Shown: positions 43,800 to 54,421, numbered from the stretch's first letter. The stretch: DNA of 64,000 nucleotides from Lepidostoma basale (GCA_022606425.2 JAHDVF020001251.1:1846501-1910500), one strand, 5' to 3'. Made by a program: numbers and translations. Notes: generated by a model from the letters alone, not told the origin.

Positions 43800-44325
43800 C
43801 TATTCTTTTTCACGAGCTGCATTTAATAAAATGAGAACATTCTTTTCGAACGATAATCTTAACTTGAAACTCCGACAAAGAATGATTGAATGTTATATAT
43901 GGTATGTTCTACTATATGGCTGCGAAACCTGGACTCTGAAAGTGAATATAATGAACTGATTGGATGTGGATATACCGCAGAATGCTCCGTATACCGTGGA
44001 CCGATAGGGTCAGTAATGCAGACACTACAAAGAGCCAGAGCCAATAGAGAGCTGTTGTCAAGTGTGAAAATTAGAAAGGTCTCATATTTGGGTCATGTGC
44101 TAAGGGGAGAAAAATACCATCTCCTTCGACTGATATAAATGAGTAAAGTGGAAGGACGTCGGGGAGTTGGTAGAAGGCAGCTGTCCCGGCTGCAGAACAT
44201 CAAAGAGTGGACAGGAATAACAAGAGTTCAGAACCTGTACCAAATGGCGCAGGATAGAGATGCCTTTGCTGTAGTGATCGCCAACGTTGGGGGGACCTGA
44301 CACGGCACCGAAAGAAGATGATTCT
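43800..44325 (+). pseudogene. LINE-C ORF C-terminal fragment
   Basis: RQRMIECYIWYVLLYGCETW, RANRELLSSVKIRKVSYLGH, VLRGEKYHLLRLI, a stop, VEGRRGVGRRQLSRLQNIKE and AVVIANVGGT. Ends cggcaccgaaagaag. Confidence 0.75.
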
Positions 44326-44329
44326 TTTT

Positions 44330-44757
44330 CATGGTTATAATCCTAATGATCGGTCTACAACAAGCCTCACTCAGTCTTGTCTTCAGCCAGTATTTTCATC
44401 TCTGTGTAGCTGCCACAGCGTTTGTTTCATCATTTGGTCAATATAGGCGTTTCTTGTGGTCTCTATAGTTTCTCAACCAGTTTTCTCAACCATTCCATCC
44501 GCGATGGTAATAATCCGCATTTGATGACATATTTCGCCTTAGCAAATCCTTCCCATTGACTATATATTATTAAAACTATTAGAAGGCAGACATTTTCATT
44601 CGTATTAATTCTTTGGCAAGACGATACATATCACGCGGTCTCCTCGGAGATCGACGTATTGTATTTCATATTAGTAAAAGTACGTTTAGAAGACAAATGC
44701 TCTTGTCTTCCTTATGTCGAACCATCTCTCATGCGTGCCTGGTATTATATTGTATAC
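44330..44757 (+). pseudogene. LINE scraps: LINE-B-like and CR1-A
   Basis: 44330-44560 resembles the 3' part of LINE-B-type elements (minus; repeated at 45075-45195). 44630-44757 is CR1-A plus-strand end without tail. Confidence 0.45.
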
Positions 44758-44915
44758 TAACTAATTAACCATCTCGCCGTTTTCCCGGAGGGGTAGGCAG
44801 AGAGGATGGACCGCCATACCGTTCTGTCGTGACATACTTCTCTAGCTTCTTCCATATTCATACACACTCGTCGATTTTTCCGACTTCATCGGTCATGCCA
44901 TGTCTTTCTTAATGT
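44758..44915 (-). pseudogene. RTE-A 3' end
   Basis: GTTA-type tail, loop UCCG near 44782. Confidence 0.7.
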
Positions 44916-45195
44916 CAACTTAAAACTAAGACAGAGGATGTTAAAGTGTTATGTGTGGTCTGTTCTGTAATGGGTGTGACACTTGGACATTAAAATTAAA
45001 TACAATGAACCGGTTAGAGGCATTTGAAATGTGGCTTCACCGAAGAATGTTCAGGATCCCATGGACAGATAGGTAGATTTGGTCCATATAGGCGTTTCTT
45101 GTTGTCTCTATAGTTTCTCAACCAGTTTTCTCAACCATCCTCTCCGCGATGGTAATAAGCATGCCTGATGTTATGCCCTATCCAGTTTGCTCATG
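44916..45195 (+). pseudogene. LINE-C scrap and LINE-B-like scrap
   Basis: 44916-45072 (plus): VNLKLRQRMLKCYVWSVL-like and AFEMWLHRRMFRIPWTDR. 45075-45195 repeats 44445-44540. Confidence 0.55.
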
Positions 45196-45199
45196 GCTA

Positions 45200-45553
45200 A
45201 TATGAAATGCATAATTTCCTTTCGGTCACTCGAGGGTTGCTAGCACCTACCTCTCGTGCGTCACTTTGCACGAACTATGCCCCATATAGCGACATACACT
45301 CGATACAGGTGATGCTACAATATATTGCCAGACCGGGTTTCCAGTATTCAGTATGGGCTTGTCAGCCGCATTGTTCGGTCGTGTTTTATCGTTCGTTGTC
45401 TATTGCCATCGCCGAGTGTTGAATCGTATTATTATCAACAATTAGTCTTGAGTGTAGAAAACCAGCGATTAGTTTCATTCTTGAAAAAATACATGTTGTG
45501 GTTTGACTCCAGTTTAATACAACAACAAAAAAGTTTTGCCAGTGTATTGGTGA
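45200..45553 (+). other. Unique block ending in a splice donor, possible exon
   Basis: Repeat-free, CG-containing, and ends agtgtattg|gtgagt at 45551/45552. An open frame without an in-frame early ATG crosses it (LVSFLKKYMLWFDSSLIQQQ). Possible 5' exon; not recognised. Confidence 0.2.
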
Positions 45554-45611
45554 GTACACACATTTTTATTTCACATACATAAACATTTGTGTTTTTTACC
45601 ACAAATGTATA

Positions 45612-45870
45612 ATTTTTTGTATCTCAATAGAGACGAAGATGCAAATTGGAAAAATAATATGGTTGATTAAGGTGTTTACAGGACTTATGACCTGTCATTG
45701 GTTGGGTTAAGCGCACGCTTTATGTAATACAACATTCCCCATTCCACCTTCCTTCTTATGATCACCATGTCTGACAAACTTTTTGGAAGATAAACTCTAA
45801 GACTACTCTTTACGTGGAAGCTTATACAATCTACATACTAACGCCATCTATGAAGATTTGTGTTTATTAT
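45612..45870 (+). repeat. Repeat Q, plus orientation
   Basis: Starts ttgtatctcaatagagacga and includes the dyad tacaggacttatgacctgtc. Right part diverged. Confidence 0.65.
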
Positions 45871-45929
45871 TGAGTGAAATCCAGTATTCGTGTACAATTT
45901 TTTTTTGTAATGTATAATTTTTAATGTTC

Positions 45930-46400
45930 TTCTTGCTATAGACCTATGAGAAGTGACGGTACTCCCATAGAAGCCCAGAAGCCCGGCTTGCGTAAGAAAT
46001 TTTGAATCAAAACCCCCAAATCTAAGTAATCATAAAATATATAAACCCCGCATAAACCAACAACTCACCAAATCACCTTCCAACAATGTTCCCACAAGAG
46101 CTGAACCTCTGTAAGCTAGAAGAGGTTTTTATTCAAAATATCTTACGCAAGCTGGGCTTCTGGGCTTCTATGGGAGTACCGCCACTGCCTATGAGGTAAG
46201 CCAATCTCCAGAGGGTTGCTCCTTCTGTAAGGTGCATTCCTAGCTGTCCTTCCATCTTTTAGGAGGTCTTTCACGAGGACGAGTCCCGTGGGGCTGATTA
46301 TGTTGTGCTTTTTTTGGGATTCTGATGGTGTCCATTTTTTGGACATGACCATACAAGTATATCCTTTGCTGTCACCTCCATCTTATGATATCCTCAGCCT
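45930..46400 (-). pseudogene. LINE-F 3' end split by hAT-MITE-1
   Basis: 45930-45950 and 46188-46400 are continuous LINE-F (minus) once the MITE is removed. Confidence 0.7.
45951..46187. mobile_element. hAT-MITE-1 copy 1 (237 bp)
   Basis: Ends aagtgacggtact and agtaccgccactg. 8-bp duplication cctatgag at 45943-45950 and 46188-46195. Subterminal inverted repeats extend ~65 bp. Confidence 0.9.
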
Positions 46401-46489
46401 TATATTTGTTCTAAATTTTTTTTTTTTTTTTAAAGCTTCGATACATATTGCCAGTAGAAAATAATTGCATATTATTTTTTATGTCTTTT

Positions 46490-47040
46490 AAGTGAATGGT
46501 GCACTTTAAGTTGTCATCGCAAACAAAAACCTACCCAAAAAAGCTAGAATGGCAGTGCACAATGGTGTTCTTCTACCGACCCTTATGTATGGAAGCGAAG
46601 CATGGAACTGGCAAAAGGATGAAAGTAGAATAAATGCAGTAGAAATGAGATCTCTTAGACGAATGTGTGGATACTCTGTGTATGATAGAGTGTCGAATGA
46701 AAATATTAGAAGTGAATGCGGTGCGAATGACGGTGTCATGAACAAAATAATGAAAGGATCATTAAGATGGTTTGGACATATGGAAAGAATGAATGAAGAA
46801 AGAATGGTAAAAAAATTATATGTTAATGATGTAAATGGAACCAGAAATAGAGGAAGACCGAGGAAAACGTGGCACGATCAAATAAATCAAATATTGAATG
46901 TCGGCCATGTGAGGAGTCAGAGAAATCGACGCGCGTGCATGACACGATGTATGAATATGTCAGGAAAGAAAAGTGTGGTAGTCCATTCTTTCTGCCTACC
47001 CCTTCGGGGAGACGGCGTGATGGTAAGTTAGTTAGTTAGT
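46490..47040 (+). pseudogene. RTE-A 3' end, GTTA-tailed
   Basis: About 98% identical by eye to 35505-36069, with the longer A-run at 46538-46543 that keeps the frame open. Other defects: a TAA upstream, and a small deletion near 46955. Loop UUCG. Confidence 0.85.
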
Positions 47041-47059
47041 TTTATTATTATTATTATTA

Positions 47060-47287
47060 CCTTGTTGAATCGCTCCATACATCATGACAGCATGAGCCAA
47101 ATCGATGTAAAGGGTATTATAGTTTTCATAGTGATTCTCGTGACATGTGACAGCTAGCGAATCTATCGCCGTTTCACAGTCACGTGAATTCTACACCAGA
47201 CCAAATACAGTGCGACAGTCACACTGCCCTCGCCGGGAATCGAACCCGGAACCTTCGGGGTGGCGGTCAATGCACTTAAGATCGTCA
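47060..47287 (-). mobile_element. SINE-1 copy
   Basis: Minus strand. B box complement ggaatcgaacc at about 47237-47247; the head is truncated at its 5' side. Body as at 37110. Confidence 0.8.
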
Positions 47288-47294
47288 ATTAGAA

Positions 47295-47560
47295 ATATAT
47301 CGACTGACTCAAAGATAGCAGTGCACAATGGGGTTCTAGTGCCGATCTTTATGTATTGAAGTGAAGCTTGGAGTTGGCAGAAGCATGAACAAAGTAGGAT
47401 AAATGCCGTAGAAACAATGTATGATAGGATATCGAACCATGAAGTAAGAAAGAAATGTAAGGCGGATGAATACGTCATAATAAACATAAATAAAGGGTCA
47501 CTAAGATGATTTGAACGTATGGAACGAATGGATGATGGAAGAATGGTAAGAAAGATATAC
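47295..47560 (+). pseudogene. RTE-A C-terminal fragment
   Basis: AVHNGVLVPIFMY, a stop, then MYDRISNHEVRKKCKADE-like codons. Decayed. Confidence 0.6.
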
Positions 47561-47649
47561 ATGATATCCCAGAAGTCGATGTCAAGCCAGAAACCAATGA
47601 TAGGGCAAGTCATGCTAAAAAAAATGTAATGTAAAAAAACAGGGTGTTG

Positions 47650-48350
47650 ATTTTCTCAGCTTTTTTTGGATACTTGACTTTAAGTGCACCATTCACTTTG
47701 TTTCCTGCCCCAACCCTTTTTTCAATATCCCTCTCCACTCGCCCATATTTTGTAAACATACTACCTAAATACACGAAATCATCTACTTGCTCCAAATTTT
47801 CACCATTCACGCTAATGTTGCAGACTGTCATGATCTCTTCTTTTTCAAAAATCATTCTTCTTCTACTTCTTCTTCTTCTTCTTTTTGTCCTGTCACACCT
47901 CCGTGGTGCATAGGGCCTCAAGGAACCTTCTCCACCCGACTCTATCGCATGCCTGATGCCTAACATCATCCCAAGTGAGGCCTGCTGCCTTAACCTCGTC
48001 CTGCAGGGTTCTTCTCCAGGTGGCTCTAGGTTTGCCTCGCTTTCTCTTTCCCCCCAAAGGGGACCAGTCTAGTGCACCCTGAGCGATGCAGGCTGGGTTC
48101 CGTCTCAGAGTGTGACCGATCCACTGCCATTTGCGTCTAGCGACTTGTTCAAAAATCATTACCTTGGACTTATTCACATTCATCATCAGATCATTTCGCA
48201 TGCATACCTCATACATACTATTCACCAGGACTTGTAGTTCATGCTCGTTGTCTGCAAGTAGGACAGCGTCATCCGCATATAAGAGACAGCTTACTGGCAC
48301 TCCGCTCATTTTGGCACCTACATCCAACCCTTTCAGATCTTTCATACTAT
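47650..48350 (-). pseudogene. RTE-A RT region split by LINE-G
   Basis: Minus strand: 48345-48161 encodes GLDVGAKMSGVPVSCLLYAD, DAVLLADNEHELQVLVNSMY; 47843-47650 continues with TVCNISVNGENLEQVDDFVY and RVGAGNKVNGALKV. LINE-G sits between the duplicated ttcaaaaatcatt. Confidence 0.8.
47857..48147 (-). pseudogene. LINE-G 3' end with 13-bp target duplication
   Basis: ARRKWQWIGHTLRRNPACIA, RKRGKPRATWRRTLQDEVKA and WRRFLEALCTTEV are open on the minus strand. (GAA)n-type tail at 47857-47885. Duplication 47844-47856 and 48148-48160. Confidence 0.85.
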
Positions 48351-48359
48351 ATTTCTATC

Positions 48360-48495
48360 TTATATCCAAATTTTAAAAGCGTGCATGTCACGGTGTATGA
48401 ATGTGATGTACAATAGTTATATCATGATAGAACAGTGTGGCGGCCCTTCGTCTCTGCCTATACCTCCGGGGAAACGGCGTGATGTTTACTTAGTT
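48360..48495 (+). pseudogene. RTE-A 3' scrap
   Basis: Loop UCCG at 48465-48472, then gcgtgatgtttactt. Confidence 0.55.
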
Positions 48496-48734
48496 ATAAT
48501 AAAAAAAAACATTTTTCTTGCATCATTAGTTTTGTTGTTTTTGTTATTTAAGAAATTTCACAATTCTGTTATATCATCAGAATTATTAGTCTATTGTTTT
48601 TTTTGTATTTACCTTGATTTTTATTTTTGTTACATTGTCGACCTACTGCACAAAATAATTGGATCGCAAAATATGGCATTGTCTTCGATCACAGTTATTG
48701 TTGTATGGTATATATCCAATGGACGTTCTACTTT

Positions 48735-49690
48735 TATTATTATTATTATGACTTGTATTTTAAGTGCGCCGTTTTGTAAAATCAACTACTCCAAGGGCGC
48801 ACTAGGAAATGACTTACTCTGAACAGTGGAGTCTTTAGAAGTTTCTTAAATTTAACGTCACTATCCTCATCAGTGGCGGTACTACCATAGAAGCTCAGAA
48901 GCCCGGCTTGTATAAGAAATTTAGAATCAAAACCCCCAAATCTAAGTAATCATGCCCCCGCATAAACCAACAACCCAGCAAATCACCTTCCAACAATGTT
49001 CCCATCAGACGTAAGAGGAATAGCCACAAGAGCTGCACCTCTGTAAGCCAGAAGAGGTTTTGATTCCAAATTTCTTAAGCATGCCGGGCTTCTGGGCTTC
49101 TATGGGAGTACCGCCACTCATCCTCATACTTAATACTAACATGGAGGCTATTCCACGCCAACGGACCCGCAACGCTGAAAGCACGATCATAGAAACTTGC
49201 TTTATTGGCTCTGACTGGAATTGTTATGTTGTTTGCACTAGTTTCTACTGATCGGAGTGTACGTTGTCTTTCCGTTGGCATGGGTGTCACGCAGAGGTCC
49301 GATATATACGCTGGCGCTCTCTGGTGTCGAGCCTTAAACACTGTCAAACATAATTTATATTTTACTCGCTCTCGGATTTTCAGCCAGTCCTTTGCATCCC
49401 TGAGGCAACTCACACTATCACGAAATATGTCGACCTCCCAGGCGACCCGATAAAGCAATAAGATTTCCCTACCCACAGGCATAACCATTGGCAGGTTGGT
49501 TCTGCAGCGCGGCAGATAAAACAATCTGTGCTGTATTTGACGAAGGTAATTATCAGGGACAAATAGACCTACATCACTCAGGAAATCCGAGTTATGTATA
49601 CGACTGCCAATCAGCTGAAAGAAGTGAACTCCCAAGTGAATATTCCTCCTTCTCTCCAATAATTGGTAGCTTAGCATACCTAGCAAGAAT
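48735..49690 (-). pseudogene. In-frame chimera of CR1-A and L2-like LINE C-termini
   Basis: One minus-strand frame (49686-49075, 203 codons) reads CR1-A blocks MLGMLSYQLLERRRNIHLGV, VPDNYLRQIQHRLFYLPRCR, TNLPMVMPVGREILLLYRVA to VDIFRDS, then directly the L2-like blocks RERVKYKLCLTVFKARHQRA, PAYISDLCV, FYDRAFSVAGPLAWNSL. The L2-like 3' UTR and microsatellite follow (48735-48870). hAT-MITE-1 lies inside the 3' part. Confidence 0.75.
48871..49119. mobile_element. hAT-MITE-1 copy 2 (249 bp)
   Basis: Left end cagtggcggtact, right end agtaccgccact plus c. 8-bp duplication atcctcat at 48863-48870 and 49120-49127. Confidence 0.9.
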
Positions 49691-49694
49691 TCAG

Positions 49695-50040
49695 TCGGAA
49701 CGAGTCACGGTGAAATTATCTATGGTTGAAATAAGTTATTGTACAAAGCAGAACGTATATGTATTTAAAAATAAATGCATACATAATACTTCAAGTAGCA
49801 GGTATAGGTAAAATAATTTTTGTATTAGGTAAACTCCTAATTCGTATATCTGGTCACGACTCTAGAAGCAATAAACGCTATCACGCGACTGTGCAGGCGT
49901 TTTGCAGTTTAGTATGATGTGCGACTCGTATTAAACCTCCTTGAAGGTCACAACATTGTCTCAGCCCACCAACCAATTACTTCTGATCCCTGACACTGCC
50001 ATCTGAAAATATCGTCCGTATACGAGAACAACGGACTCAT
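49695..50040. other. Unassigned interval
   Basis: No repeat match or ORF of note. Confidence 0.35.
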
Positions 50041-50044
50041 TTTG

Positions 50045-50320
50045 CAAAAATCAACTAACTAACTAAGGGGTAGGCAGAAATGGACTGCTACATTTTTCTT
50101 TCCTGACATATTTCTCTCGATTCCTCAACATTCATACATCGTGTCTTGAACGCGCGTCGATTTCTCTGACTCCTCACGTGGCCGACATTAAATATTTAAT
50201 TAATTTGATTGTGCCACGTTTTATAAATCTTCCTCTATTTCTAGTTCCATTTACATTGTTAACAGTTAACATATACTTTTTTTTATCATTCTTTCCATGT
50301 GCCCAAACCATCTTGAAGGA
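50045..50320 (-). pseudogene. RTE-A 3' fragment
   Basis: GTTA tail; the terminal hairpin is half deleted. Confidence 0.65.
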
Positions 50321-50815
50321 AAGGACTCGTCATTATGAAATTCCACAGTGTTAAAAAAGTGTTTTCACTTTAAATGCTTTAAGAGAAAAATAAACTATGT
50401 GCAAAAAACTGTTTATAAAAAAAATTCGTCTTTATGAAATTTCTAACTAACTAACTAACTAACCATCACGAAAGAATGGACGGCCACACTTTTCTTTCCT
50501 GACATATTTCTCTCGCTTCTTCAACATACATCGTGTCATGCATGCGCGTCGATTTCTCTGACTCCTCACGTGGCCGACATTCAATATTTTATTTATTTGA
50601 TCGTGTCACGTTTTCCTCAGTCTTTCTATTTTTCTATTATAGTTCCATTTACATCGGAAACATATTTTTTTATTATTCTTTCTTCGTTTATTCTTTCCAT
50701 GTGTCCAAACCATCTTAATGACCCTTTCATTATTTTGTTCATAACACTTTCATTCGCACCGCATTCACTTATTTGACACTTATCATGTACAGATTTATCT
50801 TACATTCGTCTAAGA

Positions 50816-51113
50816 CCTAGGTTCTCAAATTGGGCGATAACGCCCCCTCGTGGGCGTTTGAGACTTTCAGGGGGGCAGTTGAAGACCCAGAAAAAATAGA
50901 GAGCGTAAAAAATATAGTCTAAAAAGAAAAATAAAAAAAGACTAATCACGTAGGTACTAATAAAGCAAATTAAACTTAAATTCTGGTTTATTTTGTTATT
51001 GTATGTATTGTAATCATTTCCCATATTTTGAATAACTTTTATGGGAGGGGGGCGTTGAACGTTTATTTTTCTTGCAAAGGGAGCGGTGGCCCAGAAAAGA
51101 TTGGAAACCTGTG
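50816..51113. mobile_element. Second hAT-type remnant (298 bp)
   Basis: Left end cctaggttctcaaattggg, right end ttggaaacctgtg, both like hAT CAGTGGTTCTCAA-type ends. Flanks gtctaaga (50808-50815) and gtctaagt (51114-51121) match in 7 of 8. Confidence 0.7.
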
Positions 51114-51137
51114 GTCTAAGTCTTAGACTGTATGCAT

Positions 51138-51186
51138 GCAGTAAAAATGAGATATCTTAGACTCTAAGATATCTCATTTTTACTGC
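51138..51186. repeat. Perfect 24-bp hairpin in RTE-A
   Basis: Arms 51138-51161 and 51163-51186 are exact complements around one base. Both arms are RTE-A sequence. Confidence 0.85.
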
Positions 51187-51319
51187 ATTAATTCTACTTT
51201 TATCCTTCTTTTGCCGATTCCATGCTTCACTTCCATACATAAGGGTCAACACAAGAACCACATTATGCACTGCCATCTTCGCTTTCTTGAATAGATGTGA
51301 TATGTATATCACATTTGAT

Positions 51320-52035
51320 TATGCCTTATAGAGGTGAAACCTGTCATTCTTCCTCTTAGTTTAGGTCGTGTGACCTGTTTATGAGGTGGAGCTGTCTTGG
51401 GATGATGATGTCCAGCCATCTCTCCATCTTTTTGGCAGCCTTCCTGGTAATCTCTTGCTGCTTTAGTTTTCATCTTGAACAATTTTTGCAATTCTTGTTT
51501 TCTCAACGTGGTCACTCCAATAGCGCCTTCCGCTTCTTCTTCATCTTAGTATGTCCTCAACACCACCTTCTTCTCAGTCGTATTCCTAATGATTGAGGGT
51601 CGTGTCCATCCTGTAAACCATTGACCATGGCACGCCATGCGCTCCTGTCACCCGTCAGTCTCCAGGCTGCAGCTAATGAGAGACCAGACAGATCCCTGAT
51701 TTAATCGGACCAACGGCTCTTGTGGTTGCCTTCCCTCCACTTTGCCCATGATGATGAGCTTTTCAAGGTTATCCTGATCTCTTTGAGCTATGTGTCTAAA
51801 ATATTTCAGCACTCAACACCACAGACAGACCTTATCGTTTCATTTCTAATCCGATCTCTGAGGGTTTTGCCTGCGATGGAGCGTAGGGTTCGCATTTCTG
51901 CTACTCTAAGAAGGTTTTTAGTCCTATTGGTATCAGCTCTGACTTCTATTCCATACGTCATGATGGGGCGGACGCTTGCTTTGTATATCTTGACTTTACT
52001 TTCGGTTAGCATGTATTTGTTCCTCCCGATGTTTT
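51320..52035 (-). pseudogene. LINE-H fragment split by LINE-I
   Basis: 51320-51565 (3' end) and 51812-52035 (VKIYKASVRPIMTYGIEVRA, NLLRVAEMRTLRSIAGKTLR) join across an 11-bp duplication ctcaacaccac. Confidence 0.75.
51566..51811 (-). mobile_element. LINE-I 3' end inserted in LINE-H
   Basis: Begins with a short TTC-type (GAA complement) tract; duplication at 51555-51565 and 51812-51822. RTE-like 3' region with no long open frame. Confidence 0.65.
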
Positions 52036-52399
52036 AATTTAATCTGGAGTTTTACATCATTGTTCAAGGAACAATAACCAACTGTTTTTTGTGTTTTTCT
52101 TTAGAAAACTGTTTCTTTCGCTTAATTAACATATGTTAATATGAGTTCTTAAAAAAAACAGCTAAACGGATATTTCATATTTGCATATCTTTTATTATGA
52201 GTCTTAGTCTTTTGATTGATGGGATGAGTTATTTTGAATAAATTAAATCACGCTCTAAAGTCAAACATAATTAGTCTCAGTTCTTGACAAGATATTAATC
52301 TCTAAGATATTCTTTAACCCTTTGGTTGCCGGCTCTTTTGGGGTTACTATGCCAAGAAAGCCGCCATTTTTGAGATAGTAATTCAAAAGTCTTCTTTTT
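52036..52399. other. CR1-R scrap and AT-rich interval
   Basis: 52036-52080 carries the ggagttttacatcattgttc word of CR1-R. Rest unassigned. Confidence 0.4.
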
Positions 52400-52770
52400 C
52401 TTCTTTTAAAAGATCTGACGATCTGTGACACAGAACGCATCTCTCGTCGGATGATGAGATCCAGCTGTCCTTCCTTCTCTTAGGCGGTCTTCCAGATGGT
52501 CGGGGTCTGGGGGGGATTTCATAAGCGAGGGTATATGTGCAACTCTGTCACCATCCATTCGGGCTACATGGTTCGGGCTACGGGCTACATCTTCTCCTGG
52601 ATCTATTCCCTATTTCGCAAGTTTTTCTTATGTCTTCGTTGCGGACACGATCTCGGAGAGTTTTTCCAGTAATTGATCTTAGAACCTTCATCTCCGATGT
52701 TCTTAGTAGTCCATTGGGTCTCACAGTGTCGGCCTGCGTCTCTACAGCGTACGTCATGATATTTTGAATG
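52400..52770 (-). pseudogene. LINE-F-type fragment
   Basis: Minus strand: MTYAVETQADTVRPNGLLRT, SEMKVLRSITGKTLRDRVRN, EDIRKTCEIG, then a decayed terminal region. Closest to 63730-64000. Confidence 0.7.
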
Positions 52771-52924
52771 AAAAAAAATTCGCAAAATGGCGGCAATTTG
52801 ACAAAAAAAAAAATTTGCTCAGATATATAAAGAAGCTCTGTACAAAATTATCTCAAGTAAATTGGTATATTAGAACTTGAGATATCTTGTCAACCGTATC
52901 GAAAAAAGTTAGTTTTGGAAAAAG

Positions 52925-53490
52925 TTCTTCTTCTTCTTCTACTTATAGACCTTTGGTCTGTTTCTGAAATCAGGCTGGCCTCTCTTGGGAGGTTGACTCC
53001 CAACTGATTGTCAAACTGTCATTGGTCTGGTGTAGAATTCATGTGACAATAAAATGGCGATAGCTACCTATCACATGTCATGAGATCAATATAATAGCTA
53101 AAATAAATTGTATACAGTAATTGGGTTCAAACGACCTGTTGTATACAAGGAGAAAAAAAAAACTATCTCTCCATCTCTTCGGCGGTCTTCCGAGGGGACG
53201 GCAGCCGGCAGGAATCTGATGCGCCACAGCGTGTGGGATTCTGCTGGGATCCATCCTCTGCACGTGTGCATTCCAATATCTTCTGCGTTGTCTGCCCCAT
53301 CTCACGACATCCTCCATCTTGCAGATCTCGCGGATGGTCGTGTTCCTCACCCTATCGCGAATAGTCCTTCCTGCTATCATCCTCAGCGTCCTCATCTCTG
53401 CCACCCGTACTTTAGCCTTCGTCCTTGTGGAATCCGCTCTGATCTCAATGCTATATGTCAGTATAGGCCTTACGCAGGTTTTACGATTTA
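52925..53490 (-). pseudogene. LINE-F split by SINE-1 sequence
   Basis: 52925-53012 is the 3' tail end; 53155-53490 encodes AEMRTLRMIAGRTIRDRVRN, MEDVVRWGRQRRRYWNAHVQ, MDPSRIPHAVAHQIPAG. Between them is SINE-1 body. Confidence 0.75.
53017..53150 (+). mobile_element. SINE-1 body, headless
   Basis: ggtctggtgtagaattcatg through the ctatcacatgtcatgag region, without the tRNA head. Confidence 0.6.
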
Positions 53491-53494
53491 TGGT

Positions 53495-53990
53495 TTATAC
53501 TTTATGATTCAATAAAAAAAACATCTAAAGACTAAAAACTGTGTTTTATATTTAATTCAAATCTTGCTTTAATTTTGGGACACCTATGTATGAAGTTGAA
53601 GGTAACCGAAATGCACACAAATGCGTACACCGCCGTAACATATGGTTTCTGAAACGCACAAATATGTGCACGCCGTGAACATTGTGTTAAGTATTCCACA
53701 TTGCACTTTGCACAATTAGTATCTTCAATTCGTTTAACTGATAAGCAAACCCAGAAATTTCTTTATCAGCATTACACATTCACTAATCGTAATTAATCTA
53801 ATCGTGGGATTAATGCTCCCAAAGATAAAATGACGCTGTTTCGTGATTTTATATGATGTACCAATCAAGGTCGCCAGCTCAGAAGGGGGAGTGACCGTGA
53901 CGTCACAAACTCCTGTCGTGACCGTTCAAACATGTTCGTTGTTCGAAAACAACTTTTGAAATAAGAACGATACTCTACTTCTTTCCGTGT
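53495..53990. other. Unassigned interval
   Basis: No repeat match. A tgacgtcac word at about 53899 lies in a GC-richer patch. Confidence 0.35.
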
Positions 53991-53999
53991 CCTGTCAGG

Positions 54000-54413
54000 C
54001 AGTGGCGGTACTGCCATAGAAGCCCAGAAGCCCGACTTGCGTAAGAAATTTTGGTCCATTGTTTTGGCCGAAACACTATGATATTTTAACAATTTATAAC
54101 TGTTAATTCAAAACTTTGTTTTATATCACAAATTGTATTTATTTTACTTTACGACAATAAGTAAAATAAATACAATTTGTGATATAAAACAAAGTTTTTG
54201 AATTAACAGTTATAAGAAATTTTGAATCAAAACCTCTTGCAGAGGTTCAGCTCTTGTGGTTATTCCTCTTACGTCTGATGGGAACATTGTTGAAACGTGA
54301 TTTGGTGGGTTGTTGGCTTATGCAGGGGCACGATTTTTTTAGATTTGGGGGTTTTGATTCAAAAATTCTTACGCAAGCCGGGCTTCTGGGCTTCTATGGT
54401 AGTACCGCCACTG
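54000..54413. mobile_element. hAT-MITE-1 copy 3 with nested P element
   Basis: Ends cagtggcggtact and agtaccgccactg. 8-bp duplication ctgtcagg at 53992-53999 and 54414-54421. Interior interrupted at 54054-54212. Confidence 0.9.
54054..54212. repeat. Short palindromic P element inside hAT-MITE-1
   Basis: Arms 54094-54149 and 54159-54215 pair with one bulge. Starts gtccattgttttggccgaaa. Flanked by taagaaattttg at 54042-54053 and 54213-54224. Confidence 0.8.
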
Positions 54414-54421
54414 CTGTCAGG

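Larger units (their letters stand above)
50440..51300 (-). pseudogene. RTE-A fragment with hAT remnant and hairpin
   Basis: 50440-50815 and 51164-51300 are the same RTE-A (minus). A hAT remnant and a perfect inverted duplication of RTE-A sequence lie between them. The terminal UNCG hairpin is missing at 50462. Confidence 0.7.
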
